Part shown: piece by piece, positions 34,978 through 43,793 of the stretch
How the letters are laid out: the number at the start of each line of letters is the position of its first letter
Position numbering within the stretch: the stretch's first letter is position 1
Assembly: GCA_035652815.1 (NCBI GenBank)
Contig: DASRDB010000022.1
Coordinates: 310,001-374,000 of the forward strand
Length of the DNA stretch: 64,000 nt
Source of the DNA: DASRDB01 sp035652815
GTDB taxonomy: Bacteria; Chloroflexota; Ktedonobacteria; Ktedonobacterales; Ktedonobacteraceae
Direction: 5' to 3'
Position numbers and translations under genes: made by a program
The notes under the pieces: model-generated
What the model saw: the letters and a program-made list of their open reading frames with translations, nothing else
The model's database searches: none
What the model was told of the DNA's origin: nothing

Positions 34978-37900
34978 TATGCCGCCGACGTGATCGTTGG
35001 CAATAGCTGCTGTAGTTGCTCCATCCAGTTTGGCCCTAGCAGGCGCTTTGGAATGTGAATGACGCCCTGTTGTACTCGCGCCTCATTGCGGAAGCGGCGA
35101 TACAGGAGAATGCGGTTGGGAATGATAGTGCGCTTGACGGTTAAGACGAATTCGTTGTCCTTCGCTGAAATGGCTTCGTATCCCAGCCGCGCCGCCTCAA
35201 TCTTCATGCGCACCATCGCAAGCAAGTTCTTCACGGGCGCAGGTGGCTCGCCGAAGCGGTCCGTCAGCTCGGCCTCCATTGCCTCGACCTGCTCTGATGT
35301 GGTGAGAGTGGCCAGGCGCTGGTAGAACTTGACTTTCAATGCGCGATCTCCAACGTATTCATCTGGTAGATAGGCATTGAGTGGCAGGTCGAGCGTGACG
35401 CTCGGCAAACTGACCTCGGCCTGTTTGCCCTGTAGCTCCTCAACCGCCTCTGCTAGCAGTTTGCAATACAGGTCAAAGCCGACCGAATTCATAAAGCCGG
35501 ATTGCTCTGCACCCAGCAGGTTGCCTGCGCCGCGCAGTTCGAGGTCTTTCATGGCGATACGGAAGCCTGCTCCCAGCTCCGTCGCTTCAAAGATGGCTCG
35601 CAGGCGCTTTTCCTGTATCGGCGTAAGCCTGGTATCCTTGTTGTACAGAAAGTAGGCGTAGGCTTGCTGTGTGGCGCGGCCCACACGCCCGCGCAACTGG
35701 TACAACTGCGAAAGGCCGAAGAGCGCGGCATTATTGACGATAATCGTGTTGGCGTTGGAAATGTCCAGGCCGTTTTCAATAATCGTCGTTGAGACGAGTA
35801 CGTCGTATTCACCATTGGAGAAGTCGAGCATGACTCGTTCTAGCTGGTCTTCCGGCATTTGCCCATGCCCTACTACGATGCGCGCTTCTGGAATCAGGCG
35901 CTGGAGTTTCTGCGCGATGACTTGAATTCCCAGCACGCGATTATGCACGAAGAACACCTGACCTCCCCGGTCGATCTCGCGCAGGATGGCTTCACGAATC
36001 AAACTCTCGTCGTATTCGCGTATGGCGGTGCGAATGGGCAAACGCTCCTGCGGCGGCGTCTCAATCACGCTCATATCGCGCACATTGACCAGCGACATGT
36101 GCAGTGTGCGCGGAATAGGCGTAGCCGTCATGGTCAGCACATCTACCTCGTTGCGCATCTGTTTGAGCCGTTCTTTGTGCGTCACACCGAAGCGCTGCTC
36201 CTCATCCACGATCAGCAGGCCCAGGTTGAGGAAGACGACATCCTTTTGCAGGAGCCGATGCGTGCCGATCAGAATGTCTACTTTGCCCAGAGCCAGATCT
36301 TCCAGGATTTGCTTCTGCTCTTTTTCCGAACGGAAGCGGCTCAGCAACTCGACGCGCACAGGATAGGCTTTCAAACGTTCCTTGAAGGTGTTAAAGTGCT
36401 GCAAGGCCAGCACCGTTGTCGGCACAAGGATAGCCACCTGGCGCTGATCGAGAACGGCTTTGAAGGCCGCTCGCAGGGCTACTTCTGTTTTGCCATAGCC
36501 AACATCGCCACACACCAGTCTATCCATTGGACGGGGGCGTTCCATGTCAGCCTTGACCTCCTCGATGGCGCGTGCTTGATCGGGCGTCTCTTCATAGGGG
36601 AAGGCCGCTTCCAGTTCTTGCAGCCAGGGCTGTTCTTCATCCGATGGATACGCGGGTCGTTGAATGGTTTCACGAGCGCTGTAGAGGCGCAGCAGGTCGC
36701 GGGCGATGTCCTTGACGCTCTCTTTGACCTTCGATTTCGCGCGCGTCCATTCCGATGTGCCCAGTTTACTTAAGGCAGGCACAGCATCGCCCATGCCGAT
36801 ATAGCGGGTTACGCGATCGAGTTGATCTGTGGGGATATACAGCTTATCGGTTCCAGCATAGCGAATCAGCAGGTATTCGCGCTCAACGCCTGTGCTATCG
36901 AGCTTGACCAACCCCTCGAAGCGGCCAATGCCGTACTCCTGGTGAACCACGTAATCACCGACGTTGACCTCGGCAAGGAAAGACGCGGGTGTGATGGGTT
37001 TGCGGCGCTGGTTTTTGTAGCGTTTTGACCAGCCAAAGATTTCGGTATCTGTATAGACCTCAAGCGCCAGACCGCGTGATATCCAGCCCTCGGGTATCTG
37101 TCCCTGAATCAGCGTGAGCGTACCGCTTTCTGGCAGATCGTTAATATTGCTCCCCGGGCTGACATGGATGGTGTTCTGACCCAGGATGGCTTCATCGCTC
37201 AACACTTCGGCCATGCGGCGGGCCTGTGCCGTGACGATGATGACGCGCTCGCGATTATCCAGCGCCTTGCGGCAATCCAGTACGAAGGCGCGCAACCTTC
37301 CGCCATATGAGTTCGGCGTGGTAAAGGTTGGCATCAGATGTTCGGTGCCTTCCTGCAGGCCTGCCTCGAATTCGCCGGAAGAAAGAATATCGGCGAAGCG
37401 CAACTGGCGGCGCTGTTGCAGCTTCGGCGCTAATTGCTCCCAATTGATGAAGGCAGGACGTAGCTGGGTTGGATTCTCGCGGTCTTGCTCGAAGCGTTCC
37501 TTCATCTCCTGCGCCTGTCCCTCAAGTTCCGCGATATGGTTCTGGATACTTTCAGGATTGTCCAGAATCACGATACCTCGCGAGGGGAGATAATCCAGCG
37601 CACTCGCCTGTGGGTGCAGGTAGGGCAGGTAAAAGGTAATATCGTCGAATGAGCGCCGCTTGCGCAGGTCTTCCAGGTCGCGTTTCCAGCGTTCCTCGGC
37701 ATCGTGATGCAGCATGCTGGCATTCAATCGTCCAAGCTCTCGCGCAGCTTCAGGCCCGCGAGAGGGCAGCGCCTCACGCGCCGGGCTGATAGTGCAGGTG
37801 GCGATAGGATTGAGTGAACGCTGCGTTTCGGGGTCAAACGTGCGCAGCGACTCGATTTCATCGCCGAAGAACTCGATGCGCACCGGACGAGACAGCGTCG

Positions 37901-38465
37901 GTGGATACAGGTCCACAATGCCGCCGCGATGGCTGAACTGCCCCGGTTCCTCTACTTCCGTGACAGGCTCGTATCCCAGGTTGTACAGGTGATCGAGCAT
38001 CGAGGTGAGGTCGACTTCCTGGCCTGGTTGCAGTTCATACAATGCGGCTGCCAGTTCCTGTGGTGGAATGACCGGCTGCGTGAGCGCGCGGGCTGAGCAG
38101 ACCACCAGCGCATTGCGTTTCTGCGTTAAACTGATCAAAGCGTTCATACGCTGCTGCGTAGTGATGGCATCGCTCATCAACCGCTCATAGGGTAGTGCAT
38201 CGCGATCCGGCAAGCAATACACATCCTCTGGTTGCTGTACCAGCGCCTTGAGTGTATCTGTAATCTGAAATGCCAGGGCTTCGTTCGCGACTACAACAAG
38301 GAGCGGTGACTTAATAACTGAGGCAAGGGCAGCGATAACATAGGGACGGGCAGTTTCTGTTATACCTGTGAGAGCCGGTAGGCCCTCGGCTTCTTGCAGT
38401 TGTTGCAGCAGGCGGCGAAATTCTGGCCGCTGTGTTAAAAGTGTTAGTAATCCCTTAAGTGTCAC
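34977..38465 (-). CDS. mfd: Transcription-repair coupling factor
   Basis: ATP-dependent DNA translocase that removes RNA polymerase stalled at lesions and recruits UvrA. The 1162 residues show the UvrB-homology region at the N-terminus, the RNA polymerase-interacting CarD-like domain (about 490-560, VGDYVVHQEYGIGRFEGL), the RecG-like motor with Walker A GDVGYGKTE and the box VDEEQRFGV, and the C-terminal TRCF domain. GTG at 38465 is chosen because GGGAGG lies 5 nt upstream; it gives the usual N-terminus. The gene is monocistronic and complete. Confidence 0.97.
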   Translation of the reverse strand: MTLKGLLTLLTQRPEFRRLLQQLQEAEGLPALTGITETARPYVIAALASVIKSPLLVVVANEALAFQITDTLKALVQQPEDVYCLPDRDALPYERLMSDAITTQQRMNALISLTQKRNALVVCSARALTQPVIPPQELAAALYELQPGQEVDLTSMLDHLYNLGYEPVTEVEEPGQFSHRGGIVDLYPPTLSRPVRIEFFGDEIESLRTFDPETQRSLNPIATCTISPAREALPSRGPEAARELGRLNASMLHHDAEERWKRDLEDLRKRRSFDDITFYLPYLHPQASALDYLPSRGIVILDNPESIQNHIAELEGQAQEMKERFEQDRENPTQLRPAFINWEQLAPKLQQRRQLRFADILSSGEFEAGLQEGTEHLMPTFTTPNSYGGRLRAFVLDCRKALDNRERVIIVTAQARRMAEVLSDEAILGQNTIHVSPGSNINDLPESGTLTLIQGQIPEGWISRGLALEVYTDTEIFGWSKRYKNQRRKPITPASFLAEVNVGDYVVHQEYGIGRFEGLVKLDSTGVEREYLLIRYAGTDKLYIPTDQLDRVTRYIGMGDAVPALSKLGTSEWTRAKSKVKESVKDIARDLLRLYSARETIQRPAYPSDEEQPWLQELEAAFPYEETPDQARAIEEVKADMERPRPMDRLVCGDVGYGKTEVALRAAFKAVLDQRQVAILVPTTVLALQHFNTFKERLKAYPVRVELLSRFRSEKEQKQILEDLALGKVDILIGTHRLLQKDVVFLNLGLLIVDEEQRFGVTHKERLKQMRNEVDVLTMTATPIPRTLHMSLVNVRDMSVIETPPQERLPIRTAIREYDESLIREAILREIDRGGQVFFVHNRVLGIQVIAQKLQRLIPEARIVVGHGQMPEDQLERVMLDFSNGEYDVLVSTTIIENGLDISNANTIIVNNAALFGLSQLYQLRGRVGRATQQAYAYFLYNKDTRLTPIQEKRLRAIFEATELGAGFRIAMKDLELRGAGNLLGAEQSGFMNSVGFDLYCKLLAEAVEELQGKQAEVSLPSVTLDLPLNAYLPDEYVGDRALKVKFYQRLATLTTSEQVEAMEAELTDRFGEPPAPVKNLLAMVRMKIEAARLGYEAISAKDNEFVLTVKRTIIPNRILLYRRFRNEARVQQGVIHIPKRLLGPNWMEQLQQLLPTITSAA

Positions 38466-38726
38466 ACGTTCCTCCCAAAAATGGCATGACAAAGCGCGCC
38501 TCTCCAGAGTTGACCCGCTCCTGTGAGGCACTGCCTGCTGTGCCGAAGCCTGTTATATGATGATAGGGCACAATTATACGCGCCCCAGAATACTTTCTTT
38601 GCTCCTTATATGATACCCCAATGGCACTCGAACTGCAACTTTTCAGCCGTTTTTCATACCGATGTTCTGCCCGTTTATGTCCTGAAAGAAGCTCTACAAT
38701 AGGAAAATCAAGCTCATGCATCACCC

Positions 38727-38773
38727 TTGACAGCAACAGCAGAAAAAATTATACTTAGACCAGGTAGTCTAAG
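38727..38773 (+). promoter_or_regulatory. Promoter and operator of the TetR-family gene
   Basis: TTGACA (38727-38732), an exact 17-nt spacer and TATACT (38750-38755) make a near-consensus promoter. An inverted repeat CTTAGAC (38754-38760) and GTCTAAG (38767-38773) with a 6-nt centre overlaps the -10 edge and the start point. This is where a TetR-type autorepressor would bind. Confidence 0.7.
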
Positions 38774-38801
38774 AAGGCAGTCCAAATAAAGGAAGTTGCG
38801 C

Positions 38802-39425
38802 GTGCCCTATGCCCGATTTGAAAAACTGTCTTTAGAAAAACGCGAGCGCTTGCTGGATATCGCTGCTCAGGAATTTGGCCGTTATGGATTTGAGGATGCC
38901 TCGGTTAATCGCATCCTCGAACGGGTGCAGATGAGTAAAGGAGCCGCTTACTATTACTTTGAGGACAAAGCCGACCTGTTTTTTACCGTAGTGCAGCACG
39001 CGAGTGAGCGTCTAAAACTCATTGATTTGCGCGTAAATGTGAATGAGTTAGACGAGGCAAGCTACTGGACTACCTTTGCCGATGTGCATCGCCAGCCCTT
39101 GCTGCGTTCGTATGAAAAGCCCTGGTTGTTCGCTTCAATTCGCGCCGCAGGACATCTTTCACCCGCGATGTTGCAACGCGAACCACTGGCCAGTCTGGCC
39201 CGGCAGATCACCTCATTGGCTATGTCGCTCCTGAAGCGAGGGCAACAGCTTGGCCTCGTTCGCACTGACCTTACGGACGACTTGCTCTTTGCCTGGATTG
39301 AAGCACTGGATAGCGCGAGCGATCAATGGTTAATTGCTCATTGGGAACAACTGGACCGCGAAACGATAGGTCAAATTTCGGATCAAACGGTTGATGCAAT
39401 GCGGCGAGCGCTTGCTCCACTTTAA
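38802..39425 (+). CDS. TetR/AcrR family transcriptional regulator
   Basis: A 207-residue regulator. The N-terminal helix-turn-helix (about 10-55) reads RERLLDIAAQEFGRYGFEDASVNRILERVQMSKGAAYYYFEDK, broken here only for description. The C-terminal helical domain would bind a small ligand. GTG at 38802 has AAAGGAAG about 6 nt upstream. Its promoter carries a palindrome, implying autorepression. The GrdB-family gene starts 53 nt downstream on the same strand with its own ribosome site, so the two are probably one operon and that gene is the likely regulatory target. Confidence 0.92.
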   Translation: MPYARFEKLSLEKRERLLDIAAQEFGRYGFEDASVNRILERVQMSKGAAYYYFEDKADLFFTVVQHASERLKLIDLRVNVNELDEASYWTTFADVHRQPLLRSYEKPWLFASIRAAGHLSPAMLQREPLASLARQITSLAMSLLKRGQQLGLVRTDLTDDLLFAWIEALDSASDQWLIAHWEQLDRETIGQISDQTVDAMRRALAPL

Positions 39426-39478
39426 TGTTTTTCTTATAGCCGGAAGTTAGATGCAAAAGCAGAAAGGGGAGTGTCCCC

Positions 39479-40384
39479 ATGAACAAGCAATCAGGAATCA
39501 CGCCCATTAACCGCGCGCGAGAAAAGGTGGCCCGGCTTACGAATGATACGGAGTGGGGCAGGAAACTGGCCTACTGGATTGGCAAAGCTGCCGGGGGATT
39601 TCAACTGCGTTTGTTCAAGCTGAGTACGCCCGGTACGATACCCTGGACACCTTTGAAGCGCCCACTCTCTGAAGCGACGGTGGCACTGGTGACGACTTCG
39701 GGCGTTCACTGCCGCGCTGATCGGCCATTTGCTTTGCCTTCGGATTCCACCTATCGAGAAATTCCGCGCACTGCCAGTAACGAAGACCTGTGCATTACGC
39801 ACGAACGCTATGATCGCCGCGATGCAGCGCAAGATATCAACCTGATTTTTCCGTTGGAGCGTTTGCGAGAATTAGAGGACGAGGGCGTGATTGGTCACGT
39901 GGCAGAAACCAGTTACGGCTTCGGGTTTGTGGATAATCCACGTGAATTGCTGCCTGCAGGTCGCAAAGTTGGTTCGCTGCTGGCTAATGCCAGTGTCGAT
40001 CTGGTCGTGCTTGTACCTGCCTGACCGGCCTGCACGCGATCAGTTGGATTGTTAGCACGCGAAATTGAGGCTCAGGGAGTGACGACTGTATCGCTTGCCC
40101 TGGTGCGCGAACTGGCTGAACTGGTGCAGGCTCCTCGCGTTCTCTACCTGCACTGGCCGTTTGGACATGCCCTCGGCGAACCAGGCAAACGGCTACAGCA
40201 GCGTACCATCCTGCATGATGCCTTCTCGATGGCCCGCCTCGCGCCTCGCCCGGGTCTTATCGTTGATCTTCCTTACCCGTGGAAACGATACACCTACACT
40301 CCGGTAGATGATTGGACGGAAGCGAGTACCGTTTTTTCTGAAGCCTTGACGAAAGCCTTAATGGTAAATGAACTAAAGGGTTAG
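39479..40384 (+). CDS. GrdB-family protein with in-frame TGA (probable selenoprotein)
   Basis: Member of the glycine/sarcosine/betaine/D-proline reductase selenoprotein B family, a redox protein in the cytoplasm. If read through the TGA at 40022-40024 the product has 301 residues with Sec182, giving VLVPA-U-PACTRSVGLLARE. This forms a UxxC redox motif with Cys185, placed as in GrdB homologues, many of which have Cys there. The frame is unbroken on both sides and both halves match the family. A SECIS-like hairpin follows (40031-40057). A GGGGAG ribosome site lies 7 nt before the ATG. No GrdA/C/D genes are nearby, so classical glycine reductase activity is unlikely. If selenocysteine machinery is absent from the genome, this is a pseudogene instead. 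Confidence 0.72.
40031..40057 (+). promoter_or_regulatory. Putative bacterial SECIS element
   Basis: A hairpin inside the coding sequence just after the TGA. Upper stem GCGATC (40036-40041) pairs with GATTGT (40047-40052) using four Watson-Crick and two G-U pairs; the apical loop is AGTTG (40042-40046), with G at its second position. A 2x2 internal loop and a TGC/GCA lower stem (40031-40033 and 40055-40057) close it. The loop starts 17 nt after the TGA, within the usual bacterial SECIS range and close to that of E. coli fdhF. No thermodynamic folding was run. Confidence 0.55.
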
Positions 40385-42988
40385 CAAGATTTCTACATAC
40401 CCTTCTGTTCCATTCACGCGAATTCGCAGCCCATCTTTTATCAGTTTGGTAGCATTTTCCACTCCGACAACTGCCGGTAAGCCATATTCGCGCGCGATAA
40501 CCGCTCCATGGGTCATCAGTCCACCAACCTCCGTGACCAGGCCTTTTATGGAGACAAACAATGGTGTCCAGCTAGGGTCAGTAAAGGAGGTGACTAATAT
40601 ATCTCCATCTTCCAGATCAGCGTCTTCCATGTGTAAAATGACACGCGCTCGTCCCTCTATCACTCCAGAAGAAACAGGTAGACCTGCAAGCGCTTCGGCT
40701 GGGAGATGTTCTCGTTTGTACTTACCGACAATGATTTCACCATCAGACGTGATAACACGTGGCGGCGTGAGTTTTTCATAGAATTTGTACTCGTCTTTGC
40801 GTTTGTTGATGATCTGGTAATCCAGAGTATGTGTGCGTATAACTTCGCGAAGTTCTTCAAACGTGAGATAGTAGATATCTTCTTTTTCGCGAAGAACACC
40901 AGCTTGCACGAGTCGTTCGGCTTCTTTCAGTAATGCCTGCTTGTACACGAAGTAGCGATTAACTAAGCCGTATTTTGGATACTCACGATAGCCGATGAAA
41001 TTCCGCATGAGGCTAATCATGCGTTGTGTTTCTTTGGCTTTCTTTTCACCATCCGGTAATCGCTTCAATCGCTCTAAAAGCTCTTGTTCTTTTTTCAACG
41101 CTTCCTGTCGCCCTTGCTCAAATCTGCGCTTGCCTTCTCCTGGTTCAAAGTTTTTGATGTTACTGAGAATCAAGGGAACAAGTATGGTTGGTTTTTCGCT
41201 CCAACGAGGCCTCGTAATATCTATCTCACCTACGCCTCGCATTCCGTATGTGCTGAGAAAATCAGAGATAGCGTCTCTGACTTCTTTTCCTCCTTTGAAC
41301 GTAACCAGTTCATCCAAAAAGTTTTCATCTTTTACCTGTTGCAAATACGCAATCACTTCTGAATAAGGACGAAGCGAATCTGCGACATCCAGTAGCGCCA
41401 GGCCCATTTCCGAAGTAATATTGTTGGGTACAGATTGCGAAAGCGTGTCTGCTACGTTCTTTTCACCTAACCACTCCATCATGTTTTCATTGAGCCATGA
41501 TGAAGCGTTCATAGCAGTCATAAACACACCGAAACCTTGCTGATCAGATAAAATCTTCTTTAATCGCTGGATATCTTCCAGAATAAAATCCATCAGATCC
41601 GAGCCCGATTTTGTCTGGATGTTTTGTTTTAGCTCTTCTATCGATGTTTCACTACGCTTGATCAATTCGGAAACGATTGCCGGATCGTAGTCGTTGAGTG
41701 TTTTAAAATTCGGAAGTTGATTGCTCTTACCAGCAGTCTTTTTTTGCTTCTCATCTGGTAACGATTTGATGAAATCTCCCCGCTCTATGATGGTCATAAG
41801 TGCGTCTTTCATGAGCGGATCGTGTTGTCCCATGACATCTAATAACATTCCTCTATTGACAGGTGAAGCCAGATTCTGTGTGACATCAACAAACAGCCTT
41901 CCACCAGCTTTACGCATAAGTGCAGGGGTCGTTAACAGGAAGAAAGACAATCCCAATGGTTTTATAGGGTCCGTCATCATTTGTTGATGCCCAACCGAGA
42001 CATATACGTGATTTTCTGAATCATTTGCTTCAGGGATGGGGAATAAAGTAGTGATGGGTCGGCTCTGGACAATATAAAATGTATCATCAACCAGACACCA
42101 CTCGATATCCTGGGGGCAACCGAAATGTTCTTCGATCTTTCTGCCTATGCGCTCAAGCTGCAAAATCTGCTCTTCTGTTAGCGCTTGTTTGTTCTGCTTC
42201 TCAGGCTCAATCTCCTCTGCTTTTGTGCCGCCATCTTTTAAGGCATACATAGCCAGCTTTTTGGTGGCTATCTTCTTCTCGATAATCTTGCCGTTACGGA
42301 CTTTATAGCTATCAGCATTCACTAAGCCGGAAACCAGGGCCTCACCGAGTCCGAAGCTGGCATCAATGGATAACACTTTCCTATTAGAAGTGACGGGATC
42401 GGCAGTAAACACAATTCCTGCCACCTGCGGGAAGACCATCTTCTGCACAACCACAGCCAGGCTGACTTTATGGTGGTCGAAGCCGTTTTGAATGCGGTAA
42501 ATTACGGCTCTCTCGGTAAAGAGCGATGCCCAGCACTTGCTGATATGTTTGAGGATTGCCTGCTTGCCGATAATGTTCAAGTAGGTATCCTGCTGGCCTG
42601 CAAAGGAAGCGACCGGTAAATCCTCGGCAGTGGCGCTGGAGCGTACTGCATAGGCATTGTTTTCTCCAAGACGGGAGAGGAAGCTCGTGATCTCTTCCTG
42701 AATGTCTTCAGGAATGGCCATCCTTTCGATGATCCTGCAAATCTCAGCGCTAAGCTCAGCAATTTTATCCCGGTCTTCCACCTTTAGAAGCGATAACTGA
42801 TCAAGTAATGCATTTATCGACGACGTTTTCCCAATGATACTGGTAGAGGCTTCAGTAGAAATACAAAAGCCATCCGGTACATGTATTCCTTCAATCCTGG
42901 TAAGTTCCCCCAGGTTCGCGCCTTTCCCCCCAACAAGCATGAGTTTTGTTTTGTCAATATCCTGCAAATCAAGCATATAGGAACTCAT
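40373..42988 (-). CDS. rph: Rifamycin-inactivating phosphotransferase (PEP synthase-like)
   Basis: Cytoplasmic enzyme that phosphorylates rifamycins using ATP, giving resistance. The 871 residues follow the RPH order: ATP-grasp domain (about 1-315, GGKGANLGELTRIEG, YAVRSSATAEDLP), drug-binding domain (about 325-750) and swivelling His domain (about 770-871) with catalytic His827 in GGLMTHGAVIAREYG. Length and text match Bacillus cereus-type RPH rather than housekeeping PEP synthase. AAAGGAG lies 8 nt before the ATG. It looks AT-richer than its neighbours, suggesting transfer. Its 3' end overlaps the convergent GrdB-family gene by 12 bp. No rifamycin-associated promoter element was seen. Confidence 0.85.
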   Translation of the reverse strand: MSSYMLDLQDIDKTKLMLVGGKGANLGELTRIEGIHVPDGFCISTEASTSIIGKTSSINALLDQLSLLKVEDRDKIAELSAEICRIIERMAIPEDIQEEITSFLSRLGENNAYAVRSSATAEDLPVASFAGQQDTYLNIIGKQAILKHISKCWASLFTERAVIYRIQNGFDHHKVSLAVVVQKMVFPQVAGIVFTADPVTSNRKVLSIDASFGLGEALVSGLVNADSYKVRNGKIIEKKIATKKLAMYALKDGGTKAEEIEPEKQNKQALTEEQILQLERIGRKIEEHFGCPQDIEWCLVDDTFYIVQSRPITTLFPIPEANDSENHVYVSVGHQQMMTDPIKPLGLSFFLLTTPALMRKAGGRLFVDVTQNLASPVNRGMLLDVMGQHDPLMKDALMTIIERGDFIKSLPDEKQKKTAGKSNQLPNFKTLNDYDPAIVSELIKRSETSIEELKQNIQTKSGSDLMDFILEDIQRLKKILSDQQGFGVFMTAMNASSWLNENMMEWLGEKNVADTLSQSVPNNITSEMGLALLDVADSLRPYSEVIAYLQQVKDENFLDELVTFKGGKEVRDAISDFLSTYGMRGVGEIDITRPRWSEKPTILVPLILSNIKNFEPGEGKRRFEQGRQEALKKEQELLERLKRLPDGEKKAKETQRMISLMRNFIGYREYPKYGLVNRYFVYKQALLKEAERLVQAGVLREKEDIYYLTFEELREVIRTHTLDYQIINKRKDEYKFYEKLTPPRVITSDGEIIVGKYKREHLPAEALAGLPVSSGVIEGRARVILHMEDADLEDGDILVTSFTDPSWTPLFVSIKGLVTEVGGLMTHGAVIAREYGLPAVVGVENATKLIKDGLRIRVNGTEGYVEILLTL

Positions 42989-43357
42989 AGGTTTGTCTCC
43001 TTTCGCGCGCGACGAGAATCAAGCCCACACCTGATAAAGCCTGTGCTTTTTGAGTACACACGAGCGGTCTCTTTGCTCTAAGGAGCGCTTTCAGCGCGAG
43101 TGCGAAAGACGCGCATCGCTTCCGTCTGAGTATAGAGGAAAGGACGCCCAAAAAAATCGTCCAAAAAGGCAGTGTGCGAATTGACAGGAGATGATACAAT
43201 GAGAATGGAAGGAACTCTTTTGTTTTGAGCTTCGGAAATCAGGCTATTCCCTGCTCTGGCGGAGGTGAGACAGACGACCTGCCACCATCCTTCCTCTCCT
43301 CACTCTTTATACTTTGGCCTCATTCCTATATGCCAGGTGCTTTTCTTTTGACCATCC
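42989..43357. other. Gap between rph and the sdpR promoter
   Basis: No gene is seen in this stretch of about 370 nt. It contains the rph leader and AAAGGAG, several short GC-rich palindromic scraps, and no convincing promoter or known rifamycin-responsive element for rph. Confidence 0.5.
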
Positions 43358-43407
43358 TTGACAATCCCCCTTTTTCATGTTAATATTTCAGTAAATGCTG
43401 AAATATT
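43358..43407 (+). promoter_or_regulatory. sdpR-sdpI promoter and operator
   Basis: TTGACA (43358-43363), a 17-nt spacer and TAATAT (43381-43386) form a strong promoter. A perfect 10-bp inverted repeat, AATATTTCAG (43382-43391) and CTGAAATATT (43398-43407), covers the -10 and start point. This is the expected place and form for ArsR-family autorepression. Confidence 0.72.
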
Positions 43408-43439
43408 GAATGTGAGCGAAGAAAGTTGTTTGTGGGACT

Positions 43440-43793
43440 ATGCAAGAGGCCTATAAAGCGATTGCCGACCCGACACGGCGGCGCATTTTGAAGTATTTGC
43501 GCGGAGGCGAACGAACGGCTGGGGAACTGGCAGAATACGCGGGGATTGGCAGAACCGCGCTTTCGCATCATTTGATGGTGTTGAAAATGGCTGATCTCGT
43601 TCGTGTAGAGCGCCGGGGGCAGTTTCAAGTCTACTCGCTCAATACGACCGTTTTCCAGGACCTGTTGACCGAGATATTGGGCTGGCTTGGTGGTATGGAG
43701 AATAATTCTGAATCATTTGGTACGCATCTTGAGCAATCGTCTGAATCAATGAATGATGAACATGATGAGAATGATCTGGAGGAAACATCATGA
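43440..43793 (+). CDS. ArsR-family repressor, SdpR-like
   Basis: Winged-helix repressor of 117 residues. The core MQEAYKAIADPTRRRILKYL and the recognition helix region YAGIGRTALSHHLMVLKMADLV are typical of the metal-independent SdpR/ArsR branch, with no Cys metal site. A Ser/Glu-rich tail ends the protein. Its stop overlaps the ATG of the SdpI-like gene by 4 nt, the classic sdpRI arrangement of Bacillus, in which the repressor is thought to be sequestered by the membrane protein. The promoter carries a perfect palindrome. Confidence 0.9.
   Translation: MQEAYKAIADPTRRRILKYLRGGERTAGELAEYAGIGRTALSHHLMVLKMADLVRVERRGQFQVYSLNTTVFQDLLTEILGWLGGMENNSESFGTHLEQSSESMNDEHDENDLEETS

Noticed and set aside
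35859..36773. 304-codon plus-strand open frame inside mfd
   Set aside because: It is the antisense shadow of the mfd motor domain; composition is His/Gln/Leu-rich as expected from reverse-complement codons.
39479..40024. Ordinary truncated gene followed by a separate small gene at 40049
   Set aside because: The two frames are in the same phase with no second lesion, both halves match one family, and the TGA is at the redox position with a SECIS-like hairpin. A nonsense mutation stays possible but is less likely.
42989..43357. Rifamycin-associated element upstream of rph
   Set aside because: I looked for the known actinobacterial palindrome and did not find it or a clear variant.
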